Part shown: positions 1-12,089 of the stretch, one piece after another
Layout of the letters: each line of letters begins with the position of its first letter
How positions within the stretch are numbered: position 1 is the first letter of the stretch
Source: Labeo rohita
Taxonomy: Eukaryota; Chordata; Actinopteri; Cypriniformes; Cyprinidae
Assembly (NCBI RefSeq): GCF_022985175.1
Contig: NC_066876.1
Coordinates: forward strand, 10,081,493 to 10,145,492
DNA: 64,000 bases
Reading direction: 5' to 3'
Notes under the pieces: model-generated
The model's database searches: none
Told to the model about the DNA's origin: nothing
The model's input: the letters and a program-made list of their open reading frames with translations, nothing else
Made by a program: the position numbers and the translations under genes

Positions 1-1822
1 CTTTTGGTGGCTAATATAGCATTGACAGTATGAATTGTTGTTGTATGGACAACAGCTGTGTGCAGATTTTTTAAAAACTATTTGTTGTGTACAGTACAGG
101 TCTATTTCTGGGAGGGTTTTTTTTATGTAAATGACAGTATATGGTTTGGAGCAACCTTTTAATATTGCTTAAAGTAATTAATATCAAGACTGTTTAATTA
201 TATCTTTCATCTACCAATTAAAATATTTCCATAAAGTTCTTCATGTTACCAAGCAGCGCACAGACCAAAAACCAGTCTGAAACAGCCTATACAAGTGGAG
301 TGGAAGGATCTCTTGTTCCATTTTTTTTTTTTAACCTCACTGTTGAGAGAGATCTGCTCTGGGATGCATATTGTGCTCAGGAACATGACCTATTTAAGTT
401 ATATATCATACTAATAAGACACTATGCTTCTTATTCCACAAGTTGAAAGATGCAGTTCCATATACACAACTTTGCAATGCAGTTTGTTGAAAATATGGTT
501 TCAGGAAACACTGAATCATTTAACTAAGTTGGTAACAACAGAAATAACTCACCAATTATAAAGTGAGAGAAAACATCACTGTTTGGATGATACGCTTTTG
601 TGAAAGAAGACACTTTTAACAACGACAACAACAAAAATATGATTGACCAATCAGAATCAAGTATTACAAAAAGGGGTGTAAGAAATAAGGTTGTTTACAA
701 ATAGTTTCCTATTCTCTTTTAATCTGGTCAATCCATCCTTGAATCAACCCATCTCTCGCTTCAACATATGCAACTACTGTACCAGAAAAACAATGAATTA
801 TTTACCTTGGCAGATGTAAAGTTCTGCAAACTACTTCCTTTCCCTGCTGCTGTTTCTCACTGCTGCCTGTCATTTTGGGACACATAGTACGTATAGAGCC
901 CCAGAGGTGCTTGTGCTGTCAAAGCATTAGGCATAAACAAAGGCATCACTCGCTGTCTAGCACACACTTGTATTCTAGACAGCATCCAACTGCTCGTTTT
1001 ATTTATAAAGCAAAACACCTTCAGAAAAACATGACGCATAACCATACAATGCTTATATTGCATTTAGTATTTATATTACATTCAGGACAAATCTGCAGCA
1101 TTGGATCCATGTCTGTCACCTAATAAGATAAAAACCATAAAAAACATCTTATGCATCCATAAACATGTAATTTGTTATCCATTAAACCCTGTAGATGTAA
1201 ATAATCCTTGTGGTTATAGCTGTGCTTGTGTAAAACTGCCAATCAGCTCAAGCCATAGTGACACATACAGTATACACAAACCTATAAATACAGTACATAT
1301 TCGTTAACCTGTTTATGCTAAGCAAACTTGCTTTTACACACTAGGATGTTGGTCAAAGTCACCCCTGTATGCCTTCCTTAATCTTGTTAAAATTTAATTG
1401 CATCATAAATTATACAACTGATTTAATCATGTGGCAGCATGCATTTGGTTAACCCATGCTGAACCGTTAAGTGACTTTGGGACTCACAATGCCTTGCGTT
1501 ATATTTCAGATGTGACAGTAAACGTCTAAAGATTACTTTGAAAATGCAGCATAAGGATCAGCCACTACTACTTTCATGTTGAGTTCATTAATAAAGGAAA
1601 CAACTACTAAAGCAATCTCAAGCAGTAGAAAAAAAGTGAAAACGCTGATATGAACCTAAATTATACTTGGTCTCAAAAGTCATGTTTTTACTGGGACTAA
1701 GCACCAACAAATCCTCTTACACAAGTCCGTTCAAATCCAGCAGAACACGCAAACTACAGTGTGAACAGCCTGTTCGTTCAGAGTTATAAATAACCGAAAA
1801 CAACATTTTTGGATGCCCTCAG
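1..1822. other. Upstream intron of tmem132d, no recognisable feature
   Basis: AT-rich sequence before the first exon I can recognise. Open frames here are short, lack family resemblance and have no plausible splice sites. I see no clear repeat family and no further TMEM132 exon. It is taken as intron because the first recognised exon begins in the middle of the protein. Confidence 0.6.
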
Positions 1823-2028
1823 GTGTCCGACAGATGTGACTTTGTCTACGTGAATGGAAAAGAAACCCAGGGGCGACTGCGGACGCTGGTGAACTTCACC
1901 TACAGTTACCTGAGCGCTCAGCTGGAGATGAAGGTGTGGTTCCCTCGTCTGCCACTGGATATAGAGGTGTCTGATACAGAGCTGAGTCAGATCAAGAGCT
2001 GGAGGATTCCCATCATGTCCACCAAAAG
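1823..2028 (+). CDS. tmem132d: tmem132d internal exon (ectodomain)
   Basis: Exon of 206 bp between CTCAG and AAAG/GTACAA. It encodes VSDRCDFVYVNGKETQG through to SWRIPIMSTK and ends two bases into a codon. Asn in NFTY is a potential N-glycosylation site. Confidence 0.88.
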
Positions 2029-5000
2029 GTACAAACAAACAATGGCCGTATTCAAATGCACAATTTCTAGTTAAAGGTGAAGTCCACTTCCAAAACAAAA
2101 ATTCACATATAATGTACTCACCCCCTTGTCATCCAAGATGTTCATGTCTTTCTTTCTTCAGTCAGCTGAGAAAGAAGGGTCTTATCTAGCGTAATGATTG
2201 GTTATTTTCAGGAAAATAATACAATTTATATACTTTTTAATGTCAAACACTTATCTTGTCTTACTCTGCCTGGACTGTTTTTTTACGGTTCATGATAGTT
2301 AGGGTATGTCGAAAAACTCCCATCTCATGCTCTCCCTCAACTTCAAAATCGCCCTATATCGCTGTTTCGCTGTATCGCTTCTTTGCAGGTTTACTTTGCA
2401 AAGACTGTGTTAGTACTTCTGCAGTGATGTAGGATGATTTTGAAATGATTTTTGAAGTTGAGGGAGAAAATACGATTTGAGTTTTTCAACATACCCTAAC
2501 TGTCTTGAGCCAGAATACCTTCCCAGCCTTCTTTCTTTTTTTCTGGGATCGTTTACAACTGCATTTGGGATCGTTTGAAGCCGCATTTAGTGATAGTTGC
2601 TCATGAGTCCTTTGTTTGTCCTGAACAGTTAAACTGCCTGCTGTTCTTTCAGGTCCCTCAAATTATTTGGTTTTCAGCATTTAGTGTAGTTGAACCCTTT
2701 CTAGCAATGGCTGTATGATTTGGAGATCCATCTTTTCACACTGAGGACAACTGAGGGATTCAAATGCAACTGTTACAGAAGGTTTAAACGCTCACTGATG
2801 CTCCAGAAGGAGAAACAATCGTTAAGAGCCGGGGGTGAAAACTTTTTGAATTTGAAGATCAGGGTAAATTTAACTTATTTTGTCATCTGGGAAACATGCA
2901 AGTGTCTTCTGAAGGTTCTGGAAAAAAATATGATATTTAGGCAAAATAAGAAATGTGCACATCTCTATTCTGTTTAGAAGTTTTCACCCCCTGGCTCTTG
3001 ATGCAATGTTTTTCCTTCTGGAGCATTAGCGTTTTGAACCTTCTGTAATGGTCGCATATAAGTCCCTCAGTTGTCCTCAGTGTGAAAAGATGGATATCAA
3101 AATCACACAGTCATTGTTGGAAAGAGTTTAAATACACAAAAATGCTGAAAAACCAAAGAATTTGTAGGACCTGAAAATTTTTTCTAAAGAACAGCAGTTT
3201 AACTCTTCAGGACAAACAAGGGATTTATGAACAACTATCACTAAACAAAAAAAAACAAAAAAAACAACAACAACTGTGGATCATTCAAGTAACAACAGTA
3301 TTAAAATCAGGTGTATGTACATTTTTGAAAAGGGTAATTTTTATGAATTCAACTATTATTTTCTCTTGTGTAAATGTCTTTTATGTGAAATATCTTATTC
3401 AGGTCAGTACTAAATAAAAAAATAACCTGCATTTTTTATGATCTCTCTTATTTTGTTAAAATAATATTTTGCAGTGTCTTTCATACCCTATTTTACACAC
3501 ATTATCAATAATGTACACGGGTTACTATAATAATAATCTGAAATTTTCAAGACATGTAAAAGACAAAAGTTATGTAATATAAAAATGATTGGATTGTTTG
3601 TAATGATCTCTGAAAAGAGAAAAATTGCATTAACACAATCCAATTGTAAGAGTTAGAACATTATAGCCAGAAAATGCTTTTTCAGACAGGGTCAAGTAGA
3701 TTATGAATTGTGTAAAAATTGTGAATAAGATTGTGTAAGGTTATGAGTAGTTTAAATACTGTTACATAATGGATTACATGGGGCAGAAACATCCCCTCAT
3801 TAATTTACAGTATGATCCAATCAGTGTTTCATGCATGTTCTCCACTTGTCTCAAGGCATTTTAAACATAATTTAACTTATATAAATGTGTGTGTGGTTTA
3901 ATTTCCAAATGAGGCCTTATCTACGCTGTTATGAAGATCATGAAAGGTGGCAGATGGAGTTACATGACTAAAAGTGGGTTGTCAGTAATATCTGTATGTC
4001 TCTGACAGCAAATCAGGCTGGAGCAGCGAGGAAGAGCGTAAGGGCCGGGGATGTATGCTTCAGTTTCAGCATGCTCTTGTCCGAGTCCTCACACACTTTG
4101 TGGCAGAGCAATCAGACCCTCGGGAGCCACAGGCCTTCTTCCTGGGCTCTGATTGGCAGGTGGATGTGACCAGACTGGTGCGGTACTTCCTGAAAGTGGA
4201 GGACACTAATATTGCCCGTCTGCAGGCAGGCAGAGTCCTGTCAGGACAAGATGTGGGCACCACATCTATAAAGGTAAAATTGGATCTGTTGAGTTTGGCC
4301 AACATACAACAAGATTAATGGAGCAGGCCACACATAAATCAGTATTGATCTCATGCAGGCCTTAATAACCAGGTGTCTCCTATTGTTTAGGTTCTGTCCC
4401 CCCTGTCAGACTCCATCCTGGCAGAGAAGACAGTGAAAGTCGTGGATGATCGAGTGACTATCACTGAAATGGGCCTGCAGTTGGTCAGTGGTCTCACACT
4501 CAACCTGCAGCTCAGCACAGGAAGTAACCGAGTCATCAGTGCAACAGCATCCACACAAGAAGTGCTCAGCAATCCTAAACAGGTAATTTAACAGCACTTT
4601 CTTATCTAATCCTATCAAAATTTGGGGCATCTATGAATGTCTAAATTTGCCTGATTTTACTTTCAAGCAATAAATATGTAATAAATTTTCAATAGATAAA
4701 GTTGGTTTATTCACATTTATACATATATTATTTATCTTTGAATCTGATTGGCCAACAAGAGTGCTGTATTAGTGTCCAACAGAACTCCAACAGCCGTTTC
4801 ACCGTTTGTAATTGTATCACTTGAAGTACTTCTCACAACGAGTGTAATGGTGGACACCCAAATCGATTATAATTGTAAAAATATTACTGTTTTTGTGTAA
4901 AGGAATGTAGTTTTAAGAGGTTTTAGGTGAGAATGTACTTGTTTATAGTTCAAATATGCAGTTTGTTAATAAAGATGCTCTCTATTTGCAAATTTGCGTC

Positions 5001-8000
5001 AATGTTTTCGGATATTTGAGCTCCAGGGCTCCAGGGCATGTTTTTGTACATTCAGTGCTGTATATCAGAGCGTTCTAAACGGAAGTTACTTTTACTTTAA
5101 ACTAAAGCTTGACACAGCTAACAAATGCACTGATTAACGCGGTCATCAGAAATCACCCTTAACAGATGAAAGGATATTAGCATTACAACAAAGATAACGC
5201 TATCCTCAGCAGACATTCAAACTAATGCTTTATTGTGAATTTGAGATTAAGCTGAAGAATGAATGCTGTATCAGATTCACGTAATCACGTTCACTCAGTT
5301 TATTTCTCTCTCATAATACTCTACTCCACATAATACAGTGAGCTTTTAATACAGTATTACAATAAGCTTTTAATGAAACAACTTAACATTCCTTTGTTAC
5401 TAGTTCTAAAGTGGCACTTTTGAATTAGTAACGGAGGCTTGGGCTCAGCTGTTAAACTGTAAAACTGAGATTTGAATCCGTGGCAGAAGGAAGTAGTTCT
5501 CTGCATAAAAGAAGGTTTTTAAAGACACTCCATTGTTGTTTCTTATGTATTTAGACACTTGTGCCGTCGAACTGTTGTATAAACGCAATAGCGCACTCGT
5601 TGACGTAAGCTATGGCTGTATATCGGTATGCTGTGATATTGCTCATTTAATACCTAATAAATTGGTAACAGGTTGGAAGTAATAGGATTGCTAACTTAGC
5701 CATTAAGCTTCCCTGTTAGGGCTAGCTATCTTGTACATAAATTTATTCTGTGCATAATTATTATATGGATTATGTAATCAGATTCCTAAAATAAAGTACT
5801 TCAAGTAATTAGTTAATATTGCATTTTAAAATACTTGCAATCAGACTACAGTTATTTTTCCAAAAGTCCTCAAAAAGTATTCTTAAGGGGCTTTCGCACC
5901 ACACAGTTCTAGGAACTAGCCAGCAAGCTGGTTTCTAGAGAACTCATGTCTCCCTTGGGTCATTTCCTGGTTGCATTTACACCGGTAGCAGGAACTCTGA
6001 AGCGGCTGACAGTGACATCTTTTTGCGCACATTTATTAACATCAACAACTGGTGATCAGAGCTGTTTTAGTTGTCGTGGCTTTCATGATAACGGAGATGG
6101 AATGTAAATGTACAGTTCACGCGACTGAAAGAGCAAAAAGATGGTTAAGAGGCAAAATTTTCTATCACAACGCATGGCATTTTAAAAATGCAGAGTACTT
6201 CAGGGCTACAATCAGCGTATATCACTAATAGTTCCTGTGGTGTAAACATGTCAAAAAGCGGAACTATGAAAAGGTTCCTCAGGTGCGAAAGCCTCTATAT
6301 TGCCTAAAATGTTGCAATGTAATTTGGAATCAGTAATGGACTACAATTTGTAAGTAATCTACCCAGCACCACATATATTAGTGTTGTCACAAACTGATTT
6401 CATTCGGTAGTTGGTACCAATTTCCACTAAAATTCCAAGGTTCTCTATATCAATTTTGGTACCATAGCAAAAAGTGCACAAAGTGCAAACAGCCCGCCTT
6501 GTTGGCAGAGGCCATTTACACTAACTTCACCCACCAACATGTGGTTGGGCTAAACAAAATTACAAAAGATGGTGGAGTTGATGGTGAAGCATGAAAGTTT
6601 TCGCAAAGTTTTCGAATTTGCCTTTTGCCGTACTCGTTCTTTTCCCTTTTTACATCTCATATCACATCGGAAAAGCATTTATTTTCAATAAAAGTGAAGG
6701 AAATAATCAAAAAGTTGGAAATTAAGTATTGTGTAGGGTCAGGGTAGGTGTAGGTTATTGTCACAATAAGACAGCATCCATTTAATGATTTTAATAAAAA
6801 TAATTTACACTCAATGTTATTATTGCATACTGTTTTATAATGTACTACAATTCTGATGTGCAGACATTTGCCACTATTTGCAATAAGTAATATAAACAGC
6901 AGAAAATACTGTTTTTTTTAAATTTTAAAATCTATAGCCATTTGCACTGAAATAGCATTTATCGCTAAGAAAATATGCTATTTTCACTTAGTGTAAATAG
7001 AAGCTAATTGCTAATTACACAGAATAAATAGCATCTATTGCTATTTTCACTTAGTGCCTTTGTTTTACAGTGTCCTTGCTTCACTTTACATGTGCAAGAC
7101 AAAATTCAAGGCATGGCTAAATTCAATTTTATTCTCATTGCAGGAGGCAGTGTTGAGTTCCTGGCTCCAATTTAGCGATGGCTCCCTCACCCCACTGGAC
7201 ATTTATGATCCTACTCACTACCGCCTGACTGTGACATCACTGGATGAGGGTGTGATCTCTGTGCAGGACTCACCTATGACTATAGTGGCAGAAGGTGAAG
7301 GCCAAGGAATGCTGGTGAGAGCCGAAATGACCATTTGTGAGATCTGTCAGAAATCCAAGCGCAAAAGCACTTTAGCTGTAGGCACTGGGAGCGTAACGGT
7401 AAAGTTCCAGACAAACAGCAAACGTCCTGAAAATGGCAGCATCAACAATAATGACATGAGAAACAGCACAGGACTATTTGTTGGTGCCACTGGGAAAGAC
7501 AGCAGCAGTGAGCGTGGTGATGAAGGAGAGGAGGCAGACTCTGAAAAGAAGCTGCAGGAGCCAGAACAGGTTTCGAGCAGAAATTCAGAGTCTGAGCGAG
7601 AGGAAAGTGCCTTGATGAAGATCACCACCACAGCCAAGTCCACAGCAAGAGACTCAACTGTTGGTAGCATTGCAAATGATTTGGGAATGGGACGGGCTAA
7701 CGATGCATCAGCTGGAGTCAGTAAACCTGGGAATATTTTAAACAGTGGAAATTTCTTTAGTACAGGAAAAGCTGGTAACGATGGTCGCACAGGAATTTCC
7801 TGGAATAGCAATGAGGTTCCTGAGGGTTCGATGTTGAGCACTGGCAGGGCTTCTGGAAACTTGGTTAACTACAATAACTACCCTCCCCAAGTGGAAATCC
7901 CCAATCAGGAGCCAAAAAATGACTATGGAGATGATGATGATGATGACGATGACATTGATGGACCACTGTCAAACCGTCCACTTACGGACCTGGAGATCGG

Positions 8001-8532
8001 GATGTATGCATTACTGGGAGTTTTTTGCTTGGCTATCATAGTATTCATGGTAAATTGTGTATCATACCTGGTTAAATTTAGGCACAAGCAGACGCCTGGT
8101 CAAGTTTCTGAGCAGACTGGTCACCGCCATGACTGGGTATGGCTGGGAACAGATGCTGAGCTGGTTATGAATGTCACTGGAAGTCCATTACAGCAGGATG
8201 CTCATAATACATCTGTGATCGACATAGGACCTAATACAGAGCCTTGTGGTACTCTCACCCGAAGGACCTCTTGCCAGGTGTCTTCTGTATCAAATGACTC
8301 TAATGTTTCATGCGTAGGATCCCCTACAGCAAAACCAGTCCGAAGTGAATCACTACACTCACCTACTAGTAAGAGGAAAAGGGTCCAGTTCACCACCTTC
8401 ACATCATTGGATCGACAAACTCCTCCCAAGACTTTACCACAAGAGAATGGACATGGAATTAACTGGGTGGGAAAGGAGGACAGTTGTATGACACCTGAGG
8501 TGCCAGCTGCTGAGTCTTTGCAACAGCTATGA
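1823..8532 (+). CDS. tmem132d: TMEM132-family membrane protein, last four coding exons
   Basis: The 3' part of a single-pass type I membrane protein of the TMEM132 family, which is expressed mainly in the nervous system. Coding exons are 1823-2028, 4009-4273, 4391-4582 and 7144-8532; all have AG/GT borders and their phases join without error. The first three encode extracellular sequence typical of the family (SDRCDFVYVNG, GSDWQVDVTRLVRYF, LSPLSDSILAEKT). The last exon holds a Ser/Asn-rich linker, an acidic Asp run, a transmembrane helix (about 7996-8073, starting IGMYALLGVF) and a cytosolic tail with HDWVWLGTDAEL and KRVQFTTF. The family is certain from these motifs. The D paralogue is inferred from the tail-to-tail position with glt1d1; TMEM132B or C remain possible. 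The N-terminal half lies outside the window. Confidence 0.9.
2075..2590. repeat. Truncated copy of the GAAGTCCACTTCC inverted-repeat element
   Basis: The left end (GAAGTCCACTTCCAAAACAA, then TCATCCAAGATGTTCATG) and internal parts match the fuller copy at 26646-27456. The right end is missing; the copy runs straight into a different element at about 2590. Confidence 0.65.
2590..3480. repeat. Palindromic Sleeping Beauty-like MITE, ends lost
   Basis: Related to the elements at 33140-34930, 36690-37242 and 40857-41652 (shared TTTTCACACTGAGGACAACT). Two arms of about 250 bp, near 2590-2845 and 2985-3241, are reverse complements with scattered mismatches, around a spacer of about 140 bp. The terminal sequence seen at 40857 is not present here. 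Confidence 0.65.
4009..4273 (+). CDS. tmem132d: tmem132d internal exon (ectodomain)
   Basis: Exon of 265 bp after TCTGACAG and before GTAAAA. It completes the codon split by the previous intron, then encodes an Arg/Glu-rich stretch, GRGCMLQFQHALVRVL and GSDWQVDVTRLVRYF. It ends in phase 0 at TSIK. Confidence 0.9.
4391..4582 (+). CDS. tmem132d: tmem132d internal exon (ectodomain)
   Basis: Exon of 192 bp, exactly 64 codons, phase 0 at both ends, after TTGTTTAG and before GTAATT. It encodes LSPLSDSILAEKTVKVVDD and a following strand-rich stretch typical of TMEM132 proteins. Confidence 0.9.
4583..7143. other. tmem132d intron, mostly unassigned
   Basis: Apart from the MITE at 5887-6295 I find no feature I can name. 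Around 6370-6470 there is GTGTTGTCAC with GGTACCA-type blocks that look like a decayed interspersed repeat. Confidence 0.5.
5887..6295. repeat. Short inverted-repeat element (MITE) in tmem132d intron
   Basis: A block of about 409 bp bounded by inverted ends: GGGGCTTTCGCACC on the left and the complement of GAGGCTTTCGCACC on the right (13 of 14 bases match). There is no coding capacity. It is consistent with a non-autonomous DNA transposon; the superfamily is not determined. Confidence 0.6.
7144..8532 (+). CDS. tmem132d: tmem132d last coding exon: linker, membrane helix, cytosolic tail
   Basis: Coding part of 1389 bp after CATTGCAG, ending at TGA 8530-8532 (462 residues plus stop). It begins with EAVLSSWLQFSDGSLTPLD, a hallmark TMEM132 segment. 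Next come a low-complexity Ser/Asn/Gly linker, an Asp run at about 7930-7956, one transmembrane helix (7996-8073) and a cytosolic tail of about 152 residues. In the tail, HDWVWLGTDAEL is conserved in the family. RVQF (8380-8391) fits an RVxF-type phosphatase-1 docking motif, and FTTFTS (8389-8406) fits the WIRS pattern that binds the WAVE complex; both are inferences from pattern. Confidence 0.92.
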   Translation, partial: EAVLSSWLQFSDGSLTPLDIYDPTHYRLTVTSLDEGVISVQDSPMTIVAEGEGQGMLVRAEMTICEICQKSKRKSTLAVGTGSVTVKFQTNSKRPENGSINNNDMRNSTGLFVGATGKDSSSERGDEGEEADSEKKLQEPEQVSSRNSESEREESALMKITTTAKSTARDSTVGSIANDLGMGRANDASAGVSKPGNILNSGNFFSTGKAGNDGRTGISWNSNEVPEGSMLSTGRASGNLVNYNNYPPQVEIPNQEPKNDYGDDDDDDDDIDGPLSNRPLTDLEIGMYALLGVFCLAIIVFMVNCVSYLVKFRHKQTPGQVSEQTGHRHDWVWLGTDAELVMNVTGSPLQQDAHNTSVIDIGPNTEPCGTLTRRTSCQVSSVSNDSNVSCVGSPTAKPVRSESLHSPTSKRKRVQFTTFTSLDRQTPPKTLPQENGHGINWVGKEDSCMTPEVPAAESLQQL

Positions 8533-9150
8533 TTGTTGGCCTGATTTATGCACCCATAAGGTATATCCCTACACCAGGGCTGGGCAACTCTGGTCCACTG
8601 TCCTGCAGAGTTTAGCTCCAACCTGTGGTCACCTGAATGCCTTCTTTCTTTGGAAAAGTCGTTCTGTCGGTCAGTGCTACACAGGATTATGATCAAAATA
8701 ATCAGTACAGCTTCATGGCTTTCATAAGGACAGGTGTGACATTTTCTTTGTGACTAGTCTTCTTTGTGAAAGATTGATTCTGCCTTGATCATGATAAAAG
8801 GGAGAGAACACAATCCTGCTATTTTGAGGATTATTAAAAGTACCCATTCTCCCCACCCCCAGCTAAGCTATTTTTTTTGTCTTTCTCAATGAGTTTTTCA
8901 TTTGGGAATGTCAAGATTTTGAGAGAGTAAAATGTCATTCTTTCTCTACAGCCAAACTCTGAGATAACATTTATTACACTGATATCTTTTGTTTGACTGT
9001 TACTCTGCATCCTTCCATTTTTTAATACAAAATCGCATGTGATTATTGTACAGATAAAAAGTTCACTTTGTTTGAAGATATTTTATCACCCTGCATTTGT
9101 ATGTACAGTCAATTGTTTCATTTTCCATTAAAAAGCCACAAGATAAGGCC
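8533..9150 (+). other. tmem132d: tmem132d 3' UTR with candidate poly(A) signal
   Basis: Sequence after the stop codon. An ATTAAA hexamer at 9127-9132 is the nearest credible polyadenylation signal, so transcripts may end near 9150. No transcript evidence can be seen. Confidence 0.45.
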
Positions 9151-9291
9151 ACGTTCAGTATTTTGTGCAATGAGAAGAAATAGAAGCCATTTCATTATAA
9201 ATGAATGGTGATTTTTTTTTTTTTTTTTTTTAGCTCAAATCTCTTACAGTATGTCGCTGGAATCATTTTCAGGTATTCTGCATTTTTTTTT

Positions 9292-11340
9292 TTTTAACAT
9301 ACTTTTGCGAACTAGTCCTAGGTTTGGTTCGGAACCAAACCAGTGCAGGAAGATTCTCTGGAGACTGAATATCACCAATTATTACACTTGAAACTATAAC
9401 ACTTGAAATTTCAAACCCTCAGTTGCAAAGGGACACCAAAACATTTGAAAGGGGTAGGGCTGCCTTTACTTAAATGGCTATACCTTTTGAACAGAATGAG
9501 ATATCTACACCAAACTCATACCACAATTGTAAGAGCTTAATCTGAGGTCACATGGAAAAATTCATGGAGCTTGACCACTTGGTGGAGCTATAAGAGGAAA
9601 AAAAAAAAAAAAACAGCTATAACTACATGACCGTTTGTCCTATCTACATAAAAATCGGTATGCACGGTCTTGGTCCAAAGTGTCACAAGTACCTATAAGG
9701 ACATTTGCGTAAAAAAAAAAAAAACATGGCCGCCTTAGGCCAATGGTCTTTGAGCACCTATTAGACAAGCTTAACAGAGATTGATCAGAATAAAATACGG
9801 TGGGCCTGTTTGACTCACGGACCTAAAGGTCTGTGAGAAATTAAAAAAAAATCAGTATATTGTGCTTTTTTTTCCACACATATGCACAACATTTATATCA
9901 TACGATAGACCTCATTCCGAACAGCTTTGCCTCAAAAACCACTGCTGTCAATCAAAACGTTGGTTAAATAATTAAGAAAATGTTTATTTTCTTTTATTTT
10001 TTATATTAAGGAAAAAAAAAAAAAAAGCTTTTGAAAACTAGTCTTCGATTTTTAAATGAAAACTAGGGCTGGGCGATAATTTGATAATGATAATTATCGC
10101 GATATAATTTTCCTTGATAAAACGATATGAAGAGTTCAATAAATGTTCGATCTTTATATGCCAAAAGCGGAACGAAACAGAGCGACTAATTTAAATCATG
10201 CCACACAGACCGTTTATCCGCTCGGACCAAATAGAAACTAGCGCTAGCTCACTAGAGAAGATGCATTTATTATCTCGATTCGGCACAGATGCGCCTGGAA
10301 AAACCGATCGCGTCGCTTCCATTATTTGAGCGCAGCTGCCGCATGCCTAAATTTGAAATAACGAACTTGAGCGCTATAGACCATTTCGCTAGATGTAAAC
10401 AACACTGGTCCAGTGCAAATGACTCTGTGATTCAAACTAGTTTAAAGCTGTGTGCAGCGAGACAGTCAGAAGGCTTTTAAATTTACACATCGCCATCATT
10501 TACCATGGATTTTCTGTAGTAACACTCACTGCACCATGGTATTGTGGCAGCAACGTGGGATATTCACAGTGAATTTTATTACAGGAGTAATGGTATATAA
10601 TTAGTGTTTTTCATACAAATAGGCTACCTATAAAACCATGTAGTTATATTTTTACCATGGTAATGAGGTGCCATTATGTGTGGATTTAACTGTTTATCAT
10701 GATTTAAAATGTATGATTGCTACTACAGGAGACCAATGCTTAATTTAAAAAAAAAAAAAAACTGGATCAGAATAAATTTATCTATAAAAAAAACAGGTTG
10801 CTACAATTTTTTACAGATGTTACTGATTGATAATGAACAAAAAAATTACCTCTGCATCCTCAAGCTACCATCAAATGTGCATTTCTAAGAGACAAGTGAT
10901 ATTATCATTATCATTATCAAAGAACCCAAACCTGTTTCTTGATTTAAAACAATTTAACTCATTAGAACATGCAGTTTGAGAACTCATTAGAACATGCAGA
11001 ACATGCATTAGAACAAAGTTTTCTATTTAGATATTTACTTTAAGGAAAATGAATGGTCTGGTTTCTACAACTTTCACTTTGGAGCAAAAATCTGACTTTA
11101 AACTTGAAAGAAATAAAGATCTGACATTTATCGTGACAATTATCGATATCGACTGATATGAAAAAAAATTATTTAGAATTTTTTTTTTTGCCCATATCGC
11201 CCAGCCCTAACGAAAACTCAAAACTTCACAAAACCCAAGCGACACATGATTCTAAACAAGCATGACAATTTTTAGGGAGATCAGACAACAGCTGCTGCTA
11301 TAACAGTCATAAACATTAAAAAACATAATATTTCTATAAT
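9292..11340. repeat. Interspersed repeat, copy 1, interrupted by a hAT-like insertion
   Basis: Starts near GCGAACTAGTCCTAGG and matches 15835-16866 along its length (AACCAA..CAGTGCAGGAAGATTCTC, then GGGACACCAAAACATT). The match breaks at 10063 and resumes at 11210 (AAACTCAAAACTTCACAAAA), where the hAT-like element has inserted. No protein is evident. Confidence 0.65.
10064..11209. mobile_element. Non-autonomous hAT-like DNA transposon
   Basis: An insertion of 1146 bp with perfect 15-bp inverted ends (TAGGGCTGGGCGATA and its complement). It is flanked by 8-bp repeats, ATGAAAAC at 10056-10063 and ACGAAAAC at 11210-11217, one mismatch apart. An 8-bp duplication is the hAT signature. Only short frames lie inside and none resembles a transposase, so it depended on an enzyme made elsewhere. 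Confidence 0.82.
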
Positions 11341-12089
11341 AAATTACCAGGATTTGCCAAAAATACGTTTTAAATCATTGATTTAGGTGGTTACAAGCTT
11401 GCTGCATAATATACGATATATAATATATGTAATGTCTTTTTTAATATGTGCTTAAATGTCTTAAAACACTTGAACCCCAGTAATCACTGCTTGCAGCTAT
11501 ATTATCTTTTGTAATCCGTTATCTTTCAATGCTCAAATGTAAAGCACCATTGGCTTGTCCCAGGTTTTCATATTGGTGAATACATTTGTGGTAACTCCAG
11601 GTGTGGAGGTAAATAAAAACAGTAGTAAAAAATATATATATATTTTACATTTTCTGAAGAAAATGAGTGACGCTTGCCCATATAAAACTCCACATCACCC
11701 GCAAAGTTGGAGTTGGACAATTTTTCCACAATATAACAATATTTTGGTGCATATTCAGGAAAACATATGGCTGAGACCACACACAGGCCAAAAATTCCCA
11801 CAGAGCACCTCTATTGTATATATTTTACCTCTATAATTAAACTGAAATTTCAAAAGTTTGTATACAAGTGTTTACAGTATATTTTATTGTGCCATGAAAT
11901 TGAAAGAAATGTAGATACAATCATAAAAAGTCATGGTTTAAGATTTGAGACATACAGTCTTAGTTACAAAGAGAATAAATATTTTATAATAACTTTAGCA
12001 AAACCTCTAAATACAAACCCTAATCCCTGAACACAGTAACATTCATGAATAAATTAAAAATCCTTTGAAGAGTAAAATGTGTCCTTAAA
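11341..12089. other. Intergenic region between convergent tmem132d and glt1d1
   Basis: AT-rich, no gene recognised. Two short frames (11555-11836, 11568-11801) have biased AT-rich composition and no family resemblance. Confidence 0.5.

Noticed and set aside
243..446. Short frame near the window start
   Set aside because: Does not resemble any TMEM132 exon and lacks a plausible acceptor and donor pair.
7054..7143. Upstream extension of the open frame before tmem132d's last exon
   Set aside because: It precedes a good acceptor (CATTGCAG) and does not look like family sequence. The exon begins at 7144.
7347..7841. Open frame of 164 codons on the - strand
   Set aside because: Antisense shadow of the tmem132d last exon.
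10289..10480. Open frame inside the hAT-like element
   Set aside because: Only 63 codons and no zinc finger or hAT dimerisation motif.
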